A DNA stretch of 11,177 bases. Source: Acanthaster planci (taxonomy: Eukaryota > Echinodermata > Asteroidea > Valvatida > Acanthasteridae). Each line of letters starts with the position of its first letter. Position 1 is the stretch's first letter. Shown piece by piece: positions 1 to 6,883 of the stretch. The notes below the pieces were generated by a model. It was not told the origin of the DNA. It worked only from the letters and a program-made list of their open reading frames with translations, and did no database searches. The position numbers were made by a program, and so were the translations under genes. The stretch spans positions 814,856 to 826,032 of the forward strand of contig NW_019091369.1 in assembly GCF_001949145.1 (NCBI RefSeq). Direction: 5' to 3'.

Positions 1-203
1 ATGTGTCATAATAGCATTAGGCCTGGCATAATTGTATGTAGTCCAGATAATACTGCCAGTCAGCAGAAGCATAAGGCATAATTGAATTGCTGGGATCCTG
101 AGGCCATGCCCACACACTCCATACCCCCCTGCTATATTATGTTAATGAGATTGAGGCAAGCAGGGGCACTTGAAAGACTTAGCCTACACACAGTGCACAC
201 AAC
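1..203. other. Non-coding upstream sequence, nothing recognised
   Basis: No exon, repeat family or RNA gene is recognisable here. The 10-mer GGCATAATTG occurs twice as a direct repeat, at 25-34 and 75-84, and once more far downstream at 10702-10711. If the donor at 406 is real, this stretch lies in or just upstream of the promoter or first exon of the gene whose coding exon is at 1318-1555. No TATA box or initiator could be chosen with confidence. Confidence 0.4.
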
Positions 204-274
204 TGTACATGTACATGTACATGTACAGTACACTGTACAGTACATTGTACATGTGCATGTGTGTACTGTACATG
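204..274. repeat. TACATGTA/GTAC palindromic simple-sequence cluster
   Basis: The tract is built from overlapping GTACATGTAC and CTGTACAGTAC words. It begins with a clean (GTACAT)n run and then degenerates into TGTACAG and TGTGCATG variants. Each unit is its own reverse complement, so the tract could fold into alternative hairpins and reads much the same on both strands. This explains the Val/His-rich open frames predicted across it on either strand, which I regard as artefacts. Confidence 0.85.
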
Positions 275-405
275 AACGCACACTTCAGTCCTACACCCCG
301 GTCGGTCGCACAGAAGCAATCTTGCACGTAGAAGGTTCCGTGACAGAAAGGGATCCTTTTTAAAGGATTTCCGCTTTGCCAAAAAAAAAAACCCCAGTCT
401 GCCAG
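275..405 (+). other. Putative non-coding first exon ending at a consensus donor
   Basis: A near-perfect 5' splice site, CCAG|GTAAGT, marks an exon end at 405. Sequence before it (about 290-350) has more CpG than its surroundings. The start of the exon cannot be seen; 275 is only the edge of the simple repeat. There is no long coding frame across the stretch, so it would be a 5' untranslated exon. The next good acceptor in front of a plausible start codon is at 1246, giving an 841-bp first intron and joining this exon to the coding exon at 1318-1555. The donor is seen directly; the exon and its link to the downstream exon are inference. Alternatively this is a chance donor match. Confidence 0.35.
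353..368. repeat. 16-bp inverted repeat near putative first exon
   Basis: Seven-base arms ATCCTTT and AAAGGAT flank a TT centre, and a BamHI-type GGATCC overlaps the left arm. The centre also contains a TTTTTAAA string that could pass for a weak TATA-like element about 40 bp before the donor at 406. That reading is speculation from position alone. Confidence 0.35.
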
Positions 406-411
406 GTAAGT
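406..411 (+). promoter_or_regulatory. Consensus 5' splice site (GTAAGT)
   Basis: CAG|GTAAGT matches the metazoan donor consensus at all nine core positions. It is one of the two best donors in the window, the other being at 1556. Confidence 0.45.
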
Positions 412-1206
412 CTTGCATGTATAATCAGAATCATCCTGTCTTCATTGCAGTGACAATTCTCTGCTGATTTTAGAGGCTGTCTGTTTGTTTTTTCTCCTTT
501 GGAGGGAATTCACTGAACCTGTCATCACACAGGTTGTATGGGAGTTGTCACTTATGACACTGAAAGCAACTGTCATCTCTCCTGCGCAATTTTTATTTTC
601 TACTCATGCGTGAAGCAGTCATGTTTTTAGATCCAATGGAATTCGAAAAATTAGCTGTGTTAAATAAAAAAAAGGGTCACTGTTGAATTAGGAAAATTGA
701 GTGGATTTGTCATAGAAAATGTTAAATTATGCATACATTGCACTGTGTGTGGAAGGCCTGTATGCTAGTGCATGTACTTGGGATGAATTTTACCTGTGAT
801 TTGAAAATGTGGACAAATACCGGTAGATTTGCGATCAAAATTTAGTACCATTGTCAGTACACTCTGTGTAATGCAAGTAATGTGTTTAAATGCTGGTACA
901 AAGAGAGAAGTATTTATCAGAGACCTTAAAAAGAGCTGCATTAGACTAAAGTTTCCCAAATTCATTAGACATTGATAGCATACATGTAGGCAGATAATTA
1001 CTGTATTTTGGAAGGCGATTAATGTAAAGATGTCTGTTTGGTCATCTTTAGTTCTTTTTGTGGGGAAAACTTTTTTTACTTGTGTTTTTTTTTGTACATT
1101 TAGTCAGTCTTTGCTGCATGGATCAAGTCTTCATCAGTGTGGTAGAATCCCATGGAATGGATGTGTTAATAGGATTGTTCTGTACATGTATGTTGTCATT
1201 AGCTTG
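412..1206 (+). other. Probable first intron, no further feature recognised
   Basis: This AT-rich stretch contains homopolymer A and T runs and one TACCGGTA palindrome (818-825). Small open frames on both strands show no recognisable domain, and their composition is that of non-coding DNA. Two acceptor-like sites (ending near 450 and 472) lie too close to the donor at 406 to give a normal intron, so I do not call exons there. Confidence 0.4.
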
Positions 1207-1246
1207 ACTTGTGCATCTTTTCATCTTTGTCCCGTGCGCCTTTTAG
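1207..1246 (+). promoter_or_regulatory. 3' splice site with branch point and pyrimidine tract
   Basis: A branch-like TAGCTTGAC places the branch adenosine at about 1207, 40 bases before the acceptor. A pyrimidine-rich tract follows and ends in CCTTTTAG at 1246. A second AG six bases on (CTTCAG, ending at 1252) could be used as an alternative and would shorten the leader by six bases without touching the coding frame. Confidence 0.55.
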
Positions 1247-1317
1247 CTTCAGCTTCCTACCACGGAATCATAGTTGCCAGCATCCCCCTCCAACACACTC
1301 CTTCCTTTTCCTCCAAG
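1247..1317 (+). other. 5' untranslated leader of the coding exon
   Basis: These 71 bases lie between the acceptor at 1246 and the ATG at 1318. They are C-rich (CATCCCCCTCCAACACACTC) and distinct from the intron on either side. The frame of the downstream ORF stays open through the leader, so coding sequence coming in from an upstream exon cannot be formally excluded. The strong start context at 1318 makes an untranslated leader the simpler reading. Confidence 0.5.
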
Positions 1318-1555
1318 ATGGCCGATGACACGGTATTCCTACCAAACGATAACCAAGCCTCGATGCTGTCCCCATTTGAGCCAACCCCCGACAACAACGG
1401 CCCCGAAAAGAGCATGGGCCAGAACGGGATCGGGGATGGCGGACCCGACCCAATCCCAATGGGGGATGTGGCCTCAAATGGACAATACACGCCGGACGAT
1501 AACGGAATAGTGAATTCCGGGGTGGACATTAATGGGATGGTTGTAGACTCACAGG
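1318..1555 (+). CDS. First coding exon of an unrecognised acidic protein (partial)
   Basis: The exon encodes 79 complete codons plus the first base of codon 80 and ends in phase 1 at CAGG|GTGAGT. The start is chosen because CCAAGATGG gives purine at -3 and G at +4, directly after an untranslated-looking leader. The peptide begins MADDTVFLPNDNQ. It is rich in Asp, Asn, Gly, Pro and Met, with almost no basic residues (one Lys) and no hydrophobic stretch, signal peptide or Cys/His motif. It looks intrinsically disordered, with loose NG/DNG repeats (PDNNGPE, GQNGIGD, SNGQYTPDDNG, DINGM). Such tails often precede the folded domain of nuclear regulators or RNA-binding proteins, but that is only a compositional hint and I do not recognise the family. 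GC content and codon use clearly exceed those of the surrounding intron, supporting real coding sequence. The remainder of the protein must lie beyond long introns, probably outside the window. Confidence 0.75.
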
Positions 1556-1561
1556 GTGAGT
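1556..1561 (+). promoter_or_regulatory. 5' splice site of the coding exon (GTGAGT)
   Basis: CAGG|GTGAGT is a strong metazoan donor. The reading frame reaches a stop only at 1561-1563, just inside the intron (GGT GAG TGA), as expected for a true exon-intron edge. The intron interrupts a codon after its first base (phase 1). Confidence 0.7.
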
Positions 1562-1736
1562 GATCGAGTGAAGTCCTTACTTGCACCTTCTCCCTTGATT
1601 TTGCCGTGTTGGTGTGATGTGATACTAAACGTTGATTCCACCTTTCCTTTGCATGCTGTGGAAAGTGCAAAATAGCAAGGAAAAATGAACATCTGCATGC
1701 CTGCATGTAATAACCTGATTTTGTGAGAAAAAAAAT
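1562..1736 (+). other. Start of long intron, no feature recognised
   Basis: This is AT-rich intronic sequence between the donor and the hAT-like element. Short frames on the minus strand overlap the exon in antisense and show no domain. Confidence 0.45.
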
Positions 1737-1798
1737 AAGGGGCTGGATCCGGGAGGTGGGGGGTGCATGCCCCCTCCTCTTTCAGCAAAAAATAAATA

Positions 1799-1840
1799 GA
1801 TGAAAAAAGAGAAAAAGAGGAAAGGGGAAGAATAAAGAGG
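1799..1840 (+). repeat. Purine-only-like tract
   Basis: A run of about 42 bases that is almost entirely A and G on the plus strand sits within the hAT-like element. Only two T residues interrupt it. It is low-complexity sequence and could favour triplex formation. Confidence 0.6.
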
Positions 1841-1920
1841 TGTCATACAAAAAGGCTCCAGACCCACGCCAACCGGGCGTTTGACCATTTACTGCTCCAC
1901 ATGTACATGTAGTTCACGCC

Positions 1921-1975
1921 CCCCCCTTTTGGAAAATCCAGGATCACACCCTCCCTTTGGGAAAATCCTGGATCC
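1921..1975. repeat. Direct repeat of the hAT-like terminal module
   Basis: Two near-identical modules lie in tandem, each a C-rich run followed by TTTGG, AAAATCC and GGATC. They occupy about 1921-1945 and 1951-1975. The outer copy ends in GGATCCGCCCCTG, the terminus; the inner copy has GGATCACACC instead. This suggests a duplication of the element's subterminal region, or nesting of two related ends. Confidence 0.65.
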
Positions 1976-1982
1976 GCCCCTG

Positions 1983-2860
1983 ACTTTGACAGCAGATTTG
2001 ATTTGCTTTGTAGTGCATGGCTCTTCAGCATACTGAAGAAGTTTCAACAACTTCAAATTTATTTGAAGTATGCACAATTCCTGAGTTTTCTTACATGATG
2101 TTAAAGAAAGAAAATGCTAGAAATGTACATTGTAAGTGTGCGCATTATACACACAGATAACAGTGCGGTCGCTGCATTTCAACAGTAAATTAAACTTTAG
2201 TGTGTGACAAAATGCGATCATAACCAGTGGTGGTTTCTCTCACTTTGTGGTGAAGGGGGAAAAAAAATCCTCAAACTAACAATGAACTGCAGCTTTTTGT
2301 TTCCAACTGATTGCACTTTTAATAAATGCAACTGGCATCCACAGAGATGACAGTGAATAAAAGTAAGCATGCTCAAGCATTCATTTCTATTCCAGAACTT
2401 TTTGTAGTCGTGTTTCAAATCTCTCAAGAACTGCCTTGATACGTAAAACCTGAGTCTGCTATTTACCCTTGAGGAGTTGTTTGCATTTGCTTTTGTGGTA
2501 AGACATTAAAAGGGGTAGCGATGAATATGTCTGGCCAGTGATTAAGTCTTACGCCCACAATCATTAAATTAATTTAATTATTTGTCCCACTGATAACATC
2601 TAGCCACTCAGATCCTGGCCATGGACTGAGAATGTCTTCCCCAATGCATGGTCTCCATCCTTGAATTTATTTAAACAAAGGAAATTTAGTTAAGAATTAC
2701 GGATGAGCTGCTGAGGCATGTTCTTGAGCTGATCGTGCAGTGAGCTGCCACTTTTCAGTCTATCTTTACTTGCGTCGATTAGATACCGTAGTGGTTTAAA
2801 ACAATGTTTAGTTTAGATGAATTTGCAACAGCCAAACTGCACATGATGGGAATTTCCATG
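1983..2860 (+). other. Intronic sequence, nothing recognised
   Basis: Roughly 880 bp of AT-rich sequence without a supported exon, RNA gene or recognisable repeat. The longest frame, on the minus strand around 2218-2427, has no domain signature. Confidence 0.4.
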
Positions 2861-2925
2861 TTCTATTTTAGTTTTTTGTTTTTGTTTCAGTGCAGAATTA
2901 CGGGGAAAGCATGTGGCATAGACTG
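2861..2925 (+). other. Strong acceptor with possible 35-nt microexon (doubtful)
   Basis: A long T-rich tract ends in GTTTCAG at 2890. Joined to the phase-1 base left by the exon at 1318-1555, the following sequence reads VQNYGESMWHRL without a stop until a GT at 2926. The donor CTG|GTAATA is weak. The 35-nt piece would change phase 1 to phase 0. The acceptor is good on sight; the exon itself is a guess and may be a cryptic or alternative exon. Confidence 0.18.
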
Positions 2926-4342
2926 GTAATATGCATTTGACGAGTGTGGGATAGGTACTGATTAACGCGGAAACATCCATAGCTGTGTGGACACTTACTA
3001 AATTGGAGAGATTGGGGTTTAGGAGCAGTGAGCAATGTTACTCACACAGTATTGATTATCCAACACCAAGGATGTCTATGACAACAGATTTCCAAGGTGA
3101 CATTGTTTGAATTCCCAGGTAGTCATCTGAATCACAGGTAGTAATTCAGATCTTATCCCGAACACTTGATTGTACTTCTGCACTTGCACACTGCATGTAC
3201 CAGGTGCCCATTTATTTTTTCTTCAGCCCAGTGAGGGAGAAGCAAGAACAAAACCACAAAACCCAGGGCAGTTAATTTATCAGAGGACCAATTTCACACA
3301 CGTCACGCCAGTTACTATCGACACTTTGCCAGACACCTAAGTCATGTAACCAGGATAGCCATTTCTGGTTATTCATTAATGTGCTTGCGTGCACCACTTT
3401 AATTTGATCACGTCCCCCGAGTCATCAAGACATTATGAGGCCATCCAATCAATAAGCATCTATGTGTTCGCGCTGTGCTGAGCAAGTAGAAAGCACAGCA
3501 TCTGTCAACATGGGCAGCCAAACTGCCATTCTCCCAACATGGCTCAATTTTGAAGGCTTCTGTTGTGAATTACATATGTACAATATGTAGGATGCTGCAC
3601 AGTTTCTCAGACATTCACATGACAACTGTTGTCATTGGATTTAAGGATTCCTTCCCAATGATTGTACGCAGTAGCAACACTTACCGGTATTCTTGTGGGA
3701 GTTGTTGTCATGCCAGTTGTATGGCTAAGTTTTGTTGCCTGAATTCAAAGTCTTCATTGTAGCGATGCATTCACCTCAGCGTACACCGTTGTGACTTCAA
3801 AAGAGCTGCGTTTTTTCTACAGAGTCACTACTCACAAGTGCCCTTTCTAGCCGTTGTGCATAATTTATGAAATTCTGGTCTATTTTCTCTCAAACTGTGT
3901 CCAAAACTGCAAAAGTACCCTTTCTTGGATTGAATGAAATTTTTCCAGGTACATACATGCACTTGTATACCCAGTACATGATGCCCATCATATTGTTTAT
4001 TATGCCTGCGGTATACGGAGGGGGAAGGGAAATCCCAGCCAGTTATAAGACCGTCTTACTAATGGAGTTTCATGTATGTGTGTGTCAACCCATCTGTTTT
4101 TTTTAGGGGGGGTGGATCTTTGTTGTTACACAGAACCTGTTACCAGCAATTCACATACATGAGACTCTCAGTTGACTGATATTGTCATCTGTCTGTGTTG
4201 ACAAATGTACTGTGTAGGCAGCTCTAACATGTTTAGACGTTACCACATGCAGGATTTAAGTGTCGATTCTCGGCTCCTTGGAAAATTGGGGGAAATTGAA
4301 AAATTCTGAAATTTGTACATGTGGTTGTTAATAGCTTGACCA
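2926..4342 (+). other. Intronic sequence, nothing recognised
   Basis: About 1.4 kb with no supported gene. It contains one TACCGGTA palindrome (3682-3689). Acceptor-like pyrimidine tracts ending near 3822 and 4107 have no matching donor or sensible open frame after them. Small open frames on the plus strand (3550-3762, 3867-4106) lack any recognisable motif and have non-coding composition. Confidence 0.4.
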
Positions 4343-4372
4343 GGCATACATACATGTACCGGTATGTATGCC
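4343..4372. repeat. Perfect 10-bp-arm hairpin enclosing TACCGGTA
   Basis: Arms GGCATACATA (4343-4352) and TATGTATGCC (4363-4372) are exact reverse complements separated by a 10-base loop. The palindrome TACCGGTA sits at 4357-4364. It may be a simple-sequence-derived cruciform or part of a small repeat; no function is implied. Confidence 0.7.
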
Positions 4373-4510
4373 AGTACCGATAGGTTGTGGCATTTACAAT
4401 GTACCAAGTATCTTGATACTGCCACATGTATGCATCTTTTGATGATTAGTATTGCAACTCATCCTGATGCCTTATCTTGTTGTCTTAATATTTCTTGTTC
4501 TCCTTCATGC

Positions 4511-4720
4511 ATTTATTTTATTTATTTATTCTGGCAAAAAGACAATTTATGATGAAAGTCACAATACAAAAACACAAAAATATTAAGAATAGTAAAAGGC
4601 AGAAGCTAGGGATAGCCCAAGAAAGCTGTAATAAACAGCTTATTTCCATTGGGGTCCTCACAAAAAAGAAAAACATTTATACAATACTAAAAATATTAAA
4701 AAACACACAGGTGGATAACA
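4511..4720 (-). mobile_element. 3' end of a non-LTR retrotransposon (minus strand)
   Basis: Read on the minus strand, the sequence has GGACCCCAATGGAAATAAGC, then a small hairpin, then a pyrimidine-rich stretch. It ends in a tandem AATAAA-like tail (ATTTATTTTATTTATTTATT on the plus strand, 4511-4530). The body plus repeated A-rich tail is the layout of CR1/L2/RTE-type retrotransposon 3' ends, and the CCCAATGGAAATAAG phrase is, from memory, typical of such ends in invertebrates. No reverse transcriptase sequence remains, as expected for a 5'-truncated copy. The 5' limit is uncertain. An ordinary gene's 3' UTR is the main alternative. Confidence 0.42.
4623..4641. repeat. 7-bp hairpin in the retrotransposon-like 3' end
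   Basis: AAGCTGT and ACAGCTT flank the loop AATAA. A stem shortly before the tail is common in non-LTR 3' ends, where it can serve recognition by the reverse transcriptase. That role is inferred from family knowledge, not shown here. Confidence 0.55.
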
Positions 4721-4764
4721 GATTTTTTTGAAAATGTGTAAAATTTTAAAAAATAACCAACAAA

Positions 4765-4784
4765 TTTAAAATTTAAATTTTAAA
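4765..4784. repeat. 20-bp perfect AT palindrome
   Basis: The sequence TTTAAAATTTAAATTTTAAA equals its own reverse complement. It contains only A and T and sits in an AT-rich stretch just beyond the retrotransposon-like end. Low-complexity origin is the simplest explanation. Confidence 0.8.
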
Positions 4785-5084
4785 ATGCATGACATTCTTT
4801 CTGGCTCAGAACCTCAGGTTTATGGTGATATGCTACATGTATGCCAGGACTTGTGTATGTGGTTTCATTAACCCAACGATCGTAGCTCTGTGAATACCAT
4901 GAATAGGCAAAGATCGGCTTTCTTCTCATTGAGTGAAGACAGTACTCTGTGCATGGTCTTATGGGGACAAAGGCCAACAAGTCATACTTCTTTCTTTTGC
5001 ATGGCATTTGAAAATAGGATACATAGGTAGGAACTTTGTTTTCTGTTTTCTACACTGATTCATTATGTACCCTTTGTGTATTAT
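4785..5084. other. Intronic sequence with an unassigned minus-strand frame
   Basis: A 75-codon minus-strand frame (4780-5007) contains an aromatic-rich stretch (YSWYSQSYDRWVNETTY) but no motif I can name. It abuts the repeat copy at 5085-5300. It may be a fragment of a dead mobile-element gene or chance. Confidence 0.25.
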
Positions 5085-5300
5085 GGCCATTCTATAAATT
5101 CTGGGTCCAAAAGTATGACATTTTCGTGCCGTGTCGTGACACCTGACCTGTGTAATTTGACATGGAAATTTAATTGAAATTGATTTCGAACCATTTCTAT
5201 TTGTTTGGCAAGTAATTTGCATTAATTCGTCACTCTTGGAAATTAGAGAATGTATTCTGAACTTACAAAATCATGTAACAGGGACACAAAAATAGACCCC
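5085..5300 (-). repeat. Unidentified interspersed repeat, copy A
   Basis: The reverse complement of this segment aligns over its full length with 6214-6436. Shared blocks include TAAGTTCAGAA, TCTAATTTCCA, TGCCAAACAAATAG, GAAATCAATT, TTTCCATGTCAAAT and ACTTTTGGAC, all in the same order. By eye the identity is roughly 70-75% with small gaps. There is no coding potential. It could be a SINE, a MITE or one arm of a long inverted repeat. A GGTTCGAAATC string resembles a tRNA B box, but copy B does not preserve it. Confidence 0.7.
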
Positions 5301-6013
5301 ATAGAACAACCCATTAACTGATTAAACATAACAAGAGAAGCTGGATGGCTCTTATTTCAAATGAAATGAAAATGGTACACTCAGTTACATGCATGTAAAT
5401 ATCTGTTGACCTTTTCGTACCATATTTAAACTACCGGTACTTATGCAACGTGTGTATTTTTCTGTTCATTTGTTTCCATTTACAAACATTGCGAAAAGGT
5501 TATACCCAAAAGACTATAGGATCATACCATCAAAATGGGTACGAGGAACCTTAGGTTTGGAAACAGGAAACATAACCCTTTTATAAGGACTAATGTATCA
5601 CCGATCACCGTGCAGCAAGTACCAATTATTGTAATTTTCGTAATTCAATGATGTGTCGGAAGAGCACATTACGTGAATTACCTTTTCGTAGAGTGTATTG
5701 TAAAAGCTCATAACTTCAAGTTATTGTGGATGCGCTTTAACCTACAGCAAGCCTGACTGCCTCTGACATTATAATCCTGACATCACCCTAGAAACGAGCC
5801 TTCGCATTCTAATTAATGGACACTGTAGCATTTCTAGTAGGGATACATGGGCACTGGATCTACGCATGTTGAATGGATACAGCAGTGCGGACTCAAACAG
5901 TGCAGTGCTCATGAATGTCATGTCATTTTATTTATGCTTGGCCAAAACCAGGCACATGTATAAGGAAGCGTGAAATTGAACCTTTATCCTGGTTAACAGT
6001 TCATCACTGACGA
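5301..6013. other. Spacer between the inverted repeat copies
   Basis: About 710 bp with no open frame of note, one TACCGGTA palindrome (5432-5439) and no supported RNA gene. A T-rich string near 5926-5937 followed by GGCCAAAACCAGG looks faintly like another retrotransposon tail but is too short to call. Confidence 0.4.
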
Positions 6014-6060
6014 GTGCTTCCCCCTCCCCCAGAAAAAGTGCCTCCTCCACCCTGGAAAAA
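6014..6060. repeat. Tandem dimer of a C-rich/GAAAAA module
   Basis: Two adjacent units, 6014-6037 and 6038-6060, both begin GTGC, carry a CT/CC-rich core and end in GAAAAA. A related core, CCCCCCTCCCTGAAAAA, recurs at about 8245-8262. The C-rich run then GAAAAA layout also resembles the terminal module of the hAT-like element near 1921-1965, so these may be fragments of one repeat family. Confidence 0.5.
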
Positions 6061-6213
6061 TTACAAGTATTACCCATTCTAGCAGCTCACATTGTGAAGT
6101 GGCACATATAGGTACCAGTACATGTGTGTAATAATCAGAGAGATACTTGTTAAAATAATGCAGTAGTGATAGTTCTCAAATGTCATGCAGTTGTACTTAA
6201 TTTCCAGAAATTA

Positions 6214-6436
6214 GGGTTCCATTTTTTTCGTGACCCTGTCTTATCTGACATATGATTTCATAAGTTCAGAACATTTTCTAATTTCCACATTTTCTAATTT
6301 ATGCAAGTTACCTGCCAAACAAATAGTAATTGTTTGAAATCAATTCCGGTGATATTTCCATGTCAAATAACAGAGGTTACATGTAACAGAGACACAAAAG
6401 TGTCACACTTTTGGACTCCTAATGTCTGGAATTACC
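6214..6436 (+). repeat. Unidentified interspersed repeat, copy B
   Basis: This is the plus-oriented partner of the segment at 5085-5300, collinear over about 220 bp. It differs by an internal tandem duplication at 6271-6300 and by several small insertions near its start (around 6236-6250). Near the end, ACAAAAGTGTCACACTTTTG forms a small imperfect stem, while copy A has GTGTCACGACAC at the matching place. No terminal inverted repeats, poly-A tail or target duplication are visible. Confidence 0.7.
6271..6300 (+). repeat. Tandem duplication of ACATTTTCTAATTT
   Basis: ACATTTTCTAATTT occurs at 6271-6284 and again at 6287-6300, separated by CC. Copy A of the repeat family has only one clear equivalent (ACATTCTCTAATTTCC on its own strand), so the duplication arose in this copy. 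Confidence 0.75.
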
Positions 6437-6851
6437 TTTATACATGTTCATACATGTACCGTTAAATGCAGACATGGATTTGACCTTATTCCCTGTGTGC
6501 GCACGTTGATCTAATTTCACCCAAAACTGCTGCTTGTGAAGGTTGTTGACAAGGTCTGCCACCAGCCTTGATAAAAAAAATGATCATAGGTAGAACCTTA
6601 CATGTGTTAGTGACCATGCAGCCGATCACGGTAGTTATTGTGTGGAGTTCTTGTTAACTTAGGTCTCTTCATGCTTGTGCCGGTTTGCTCGTGAATATTT
6701 TACAATATTTTTTGGGGGGATACAGCCAGGAAAACTCTTTTGAATTGTGCAAGTTAAATACAATTCTCTGTCCTGAGACCCACTTTTTATGCTGTTTAGA
6801 TTTTTTTCAAAAGGGTTCAGTGTTAAGGATAGGATTAAAATACAAATAAAT
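6437..6851 (+). other. Intronic sequence, nothing recognised
   Basis: No supported exon or repeat. TACATGT words occur near 6452-6457. A minus-strand frame at 6659-6862 shows no domain. Confidence 0.4.
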
Positions 6852-6877
6852 ATCATTTCCAACTTTTTTTTTTGCAG
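6852..6877 (+). other. Strong isolated 3' splice-site-like sequence
   Basis: A T-rich tract of about ten T residues ends in TTTGCAG at 6877. Joined in phase 1 to the coding exon, the following bases read GAGKL and then a stop (TGA at 6891-6893). It would therefore be a premature terminal exon or, using GTAAAT at 6884, a 6-nt microexon. Both are unlikely; a decoy acceptor within the intron is the simplest view. Confidence 0.25.
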
Positions 6878-6883
6878 GCGCTG

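Larger units (their letters stand above)
1737..1982. mobile_element. Short non-autonomous hAT-like element (MITE), decayed
   Basis: The right end, read on the minus strand from 1982, is CAGGGGCGGATCCAGGATTT. This matches the general style of hAT-superfamily termini (CAGGG start). The left end at 1737 reads AAGGGGCTGGATCCGGGAGG, which matches the right terminus at about 16 of its first 18 positions allowing one gap. The ends therefore form imperfect terminal inverted repeats around 246 bp. The interior holds no transposase: it is a C/G-rich left part (1755-1780), a purine-rich tract (about 1799-1840) and a TACATGTA word near 1902. The expected 8-bp target duplication is not visible (AAAAAAAT on the left, ACTTTGAC on the right), so the copy is old, rearranged or composite. 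Confidence 0.5.

Noticed and set aside
82-418. Open frames of 93 (plus) and 79 (minus) codons across the palindromic cluster
   Set aside because: Their Val/His/Cys-rich middles are direct translations of the (GTACAT)n repeat, and the frames appear on both strands, so they are low-complexity artefacts.
1030-1317. Upstream extension of the coding frame to an ATG at 1030
   Set aside because: The extension runs through T-rich intron, the pyrimidine tract and the acceptor at 1246. Composition shifts sharply at the exon, and the ATG at 1318 has a better context.
1257-1706. 149-codon minus-strand frame opposite the coding exon
   Set aside because: It is an antisense shadow of the GC-rich exon, continues into intron sequence and has no recognisable motif.
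5085-5300. tRNA-like B box (GGTTCGAAATC) suggesting a SINE
   Set aside because: No A box lies at the right distance, and the matching position in copy B is GTTTGAAATC, so the resemblance is not conserved.
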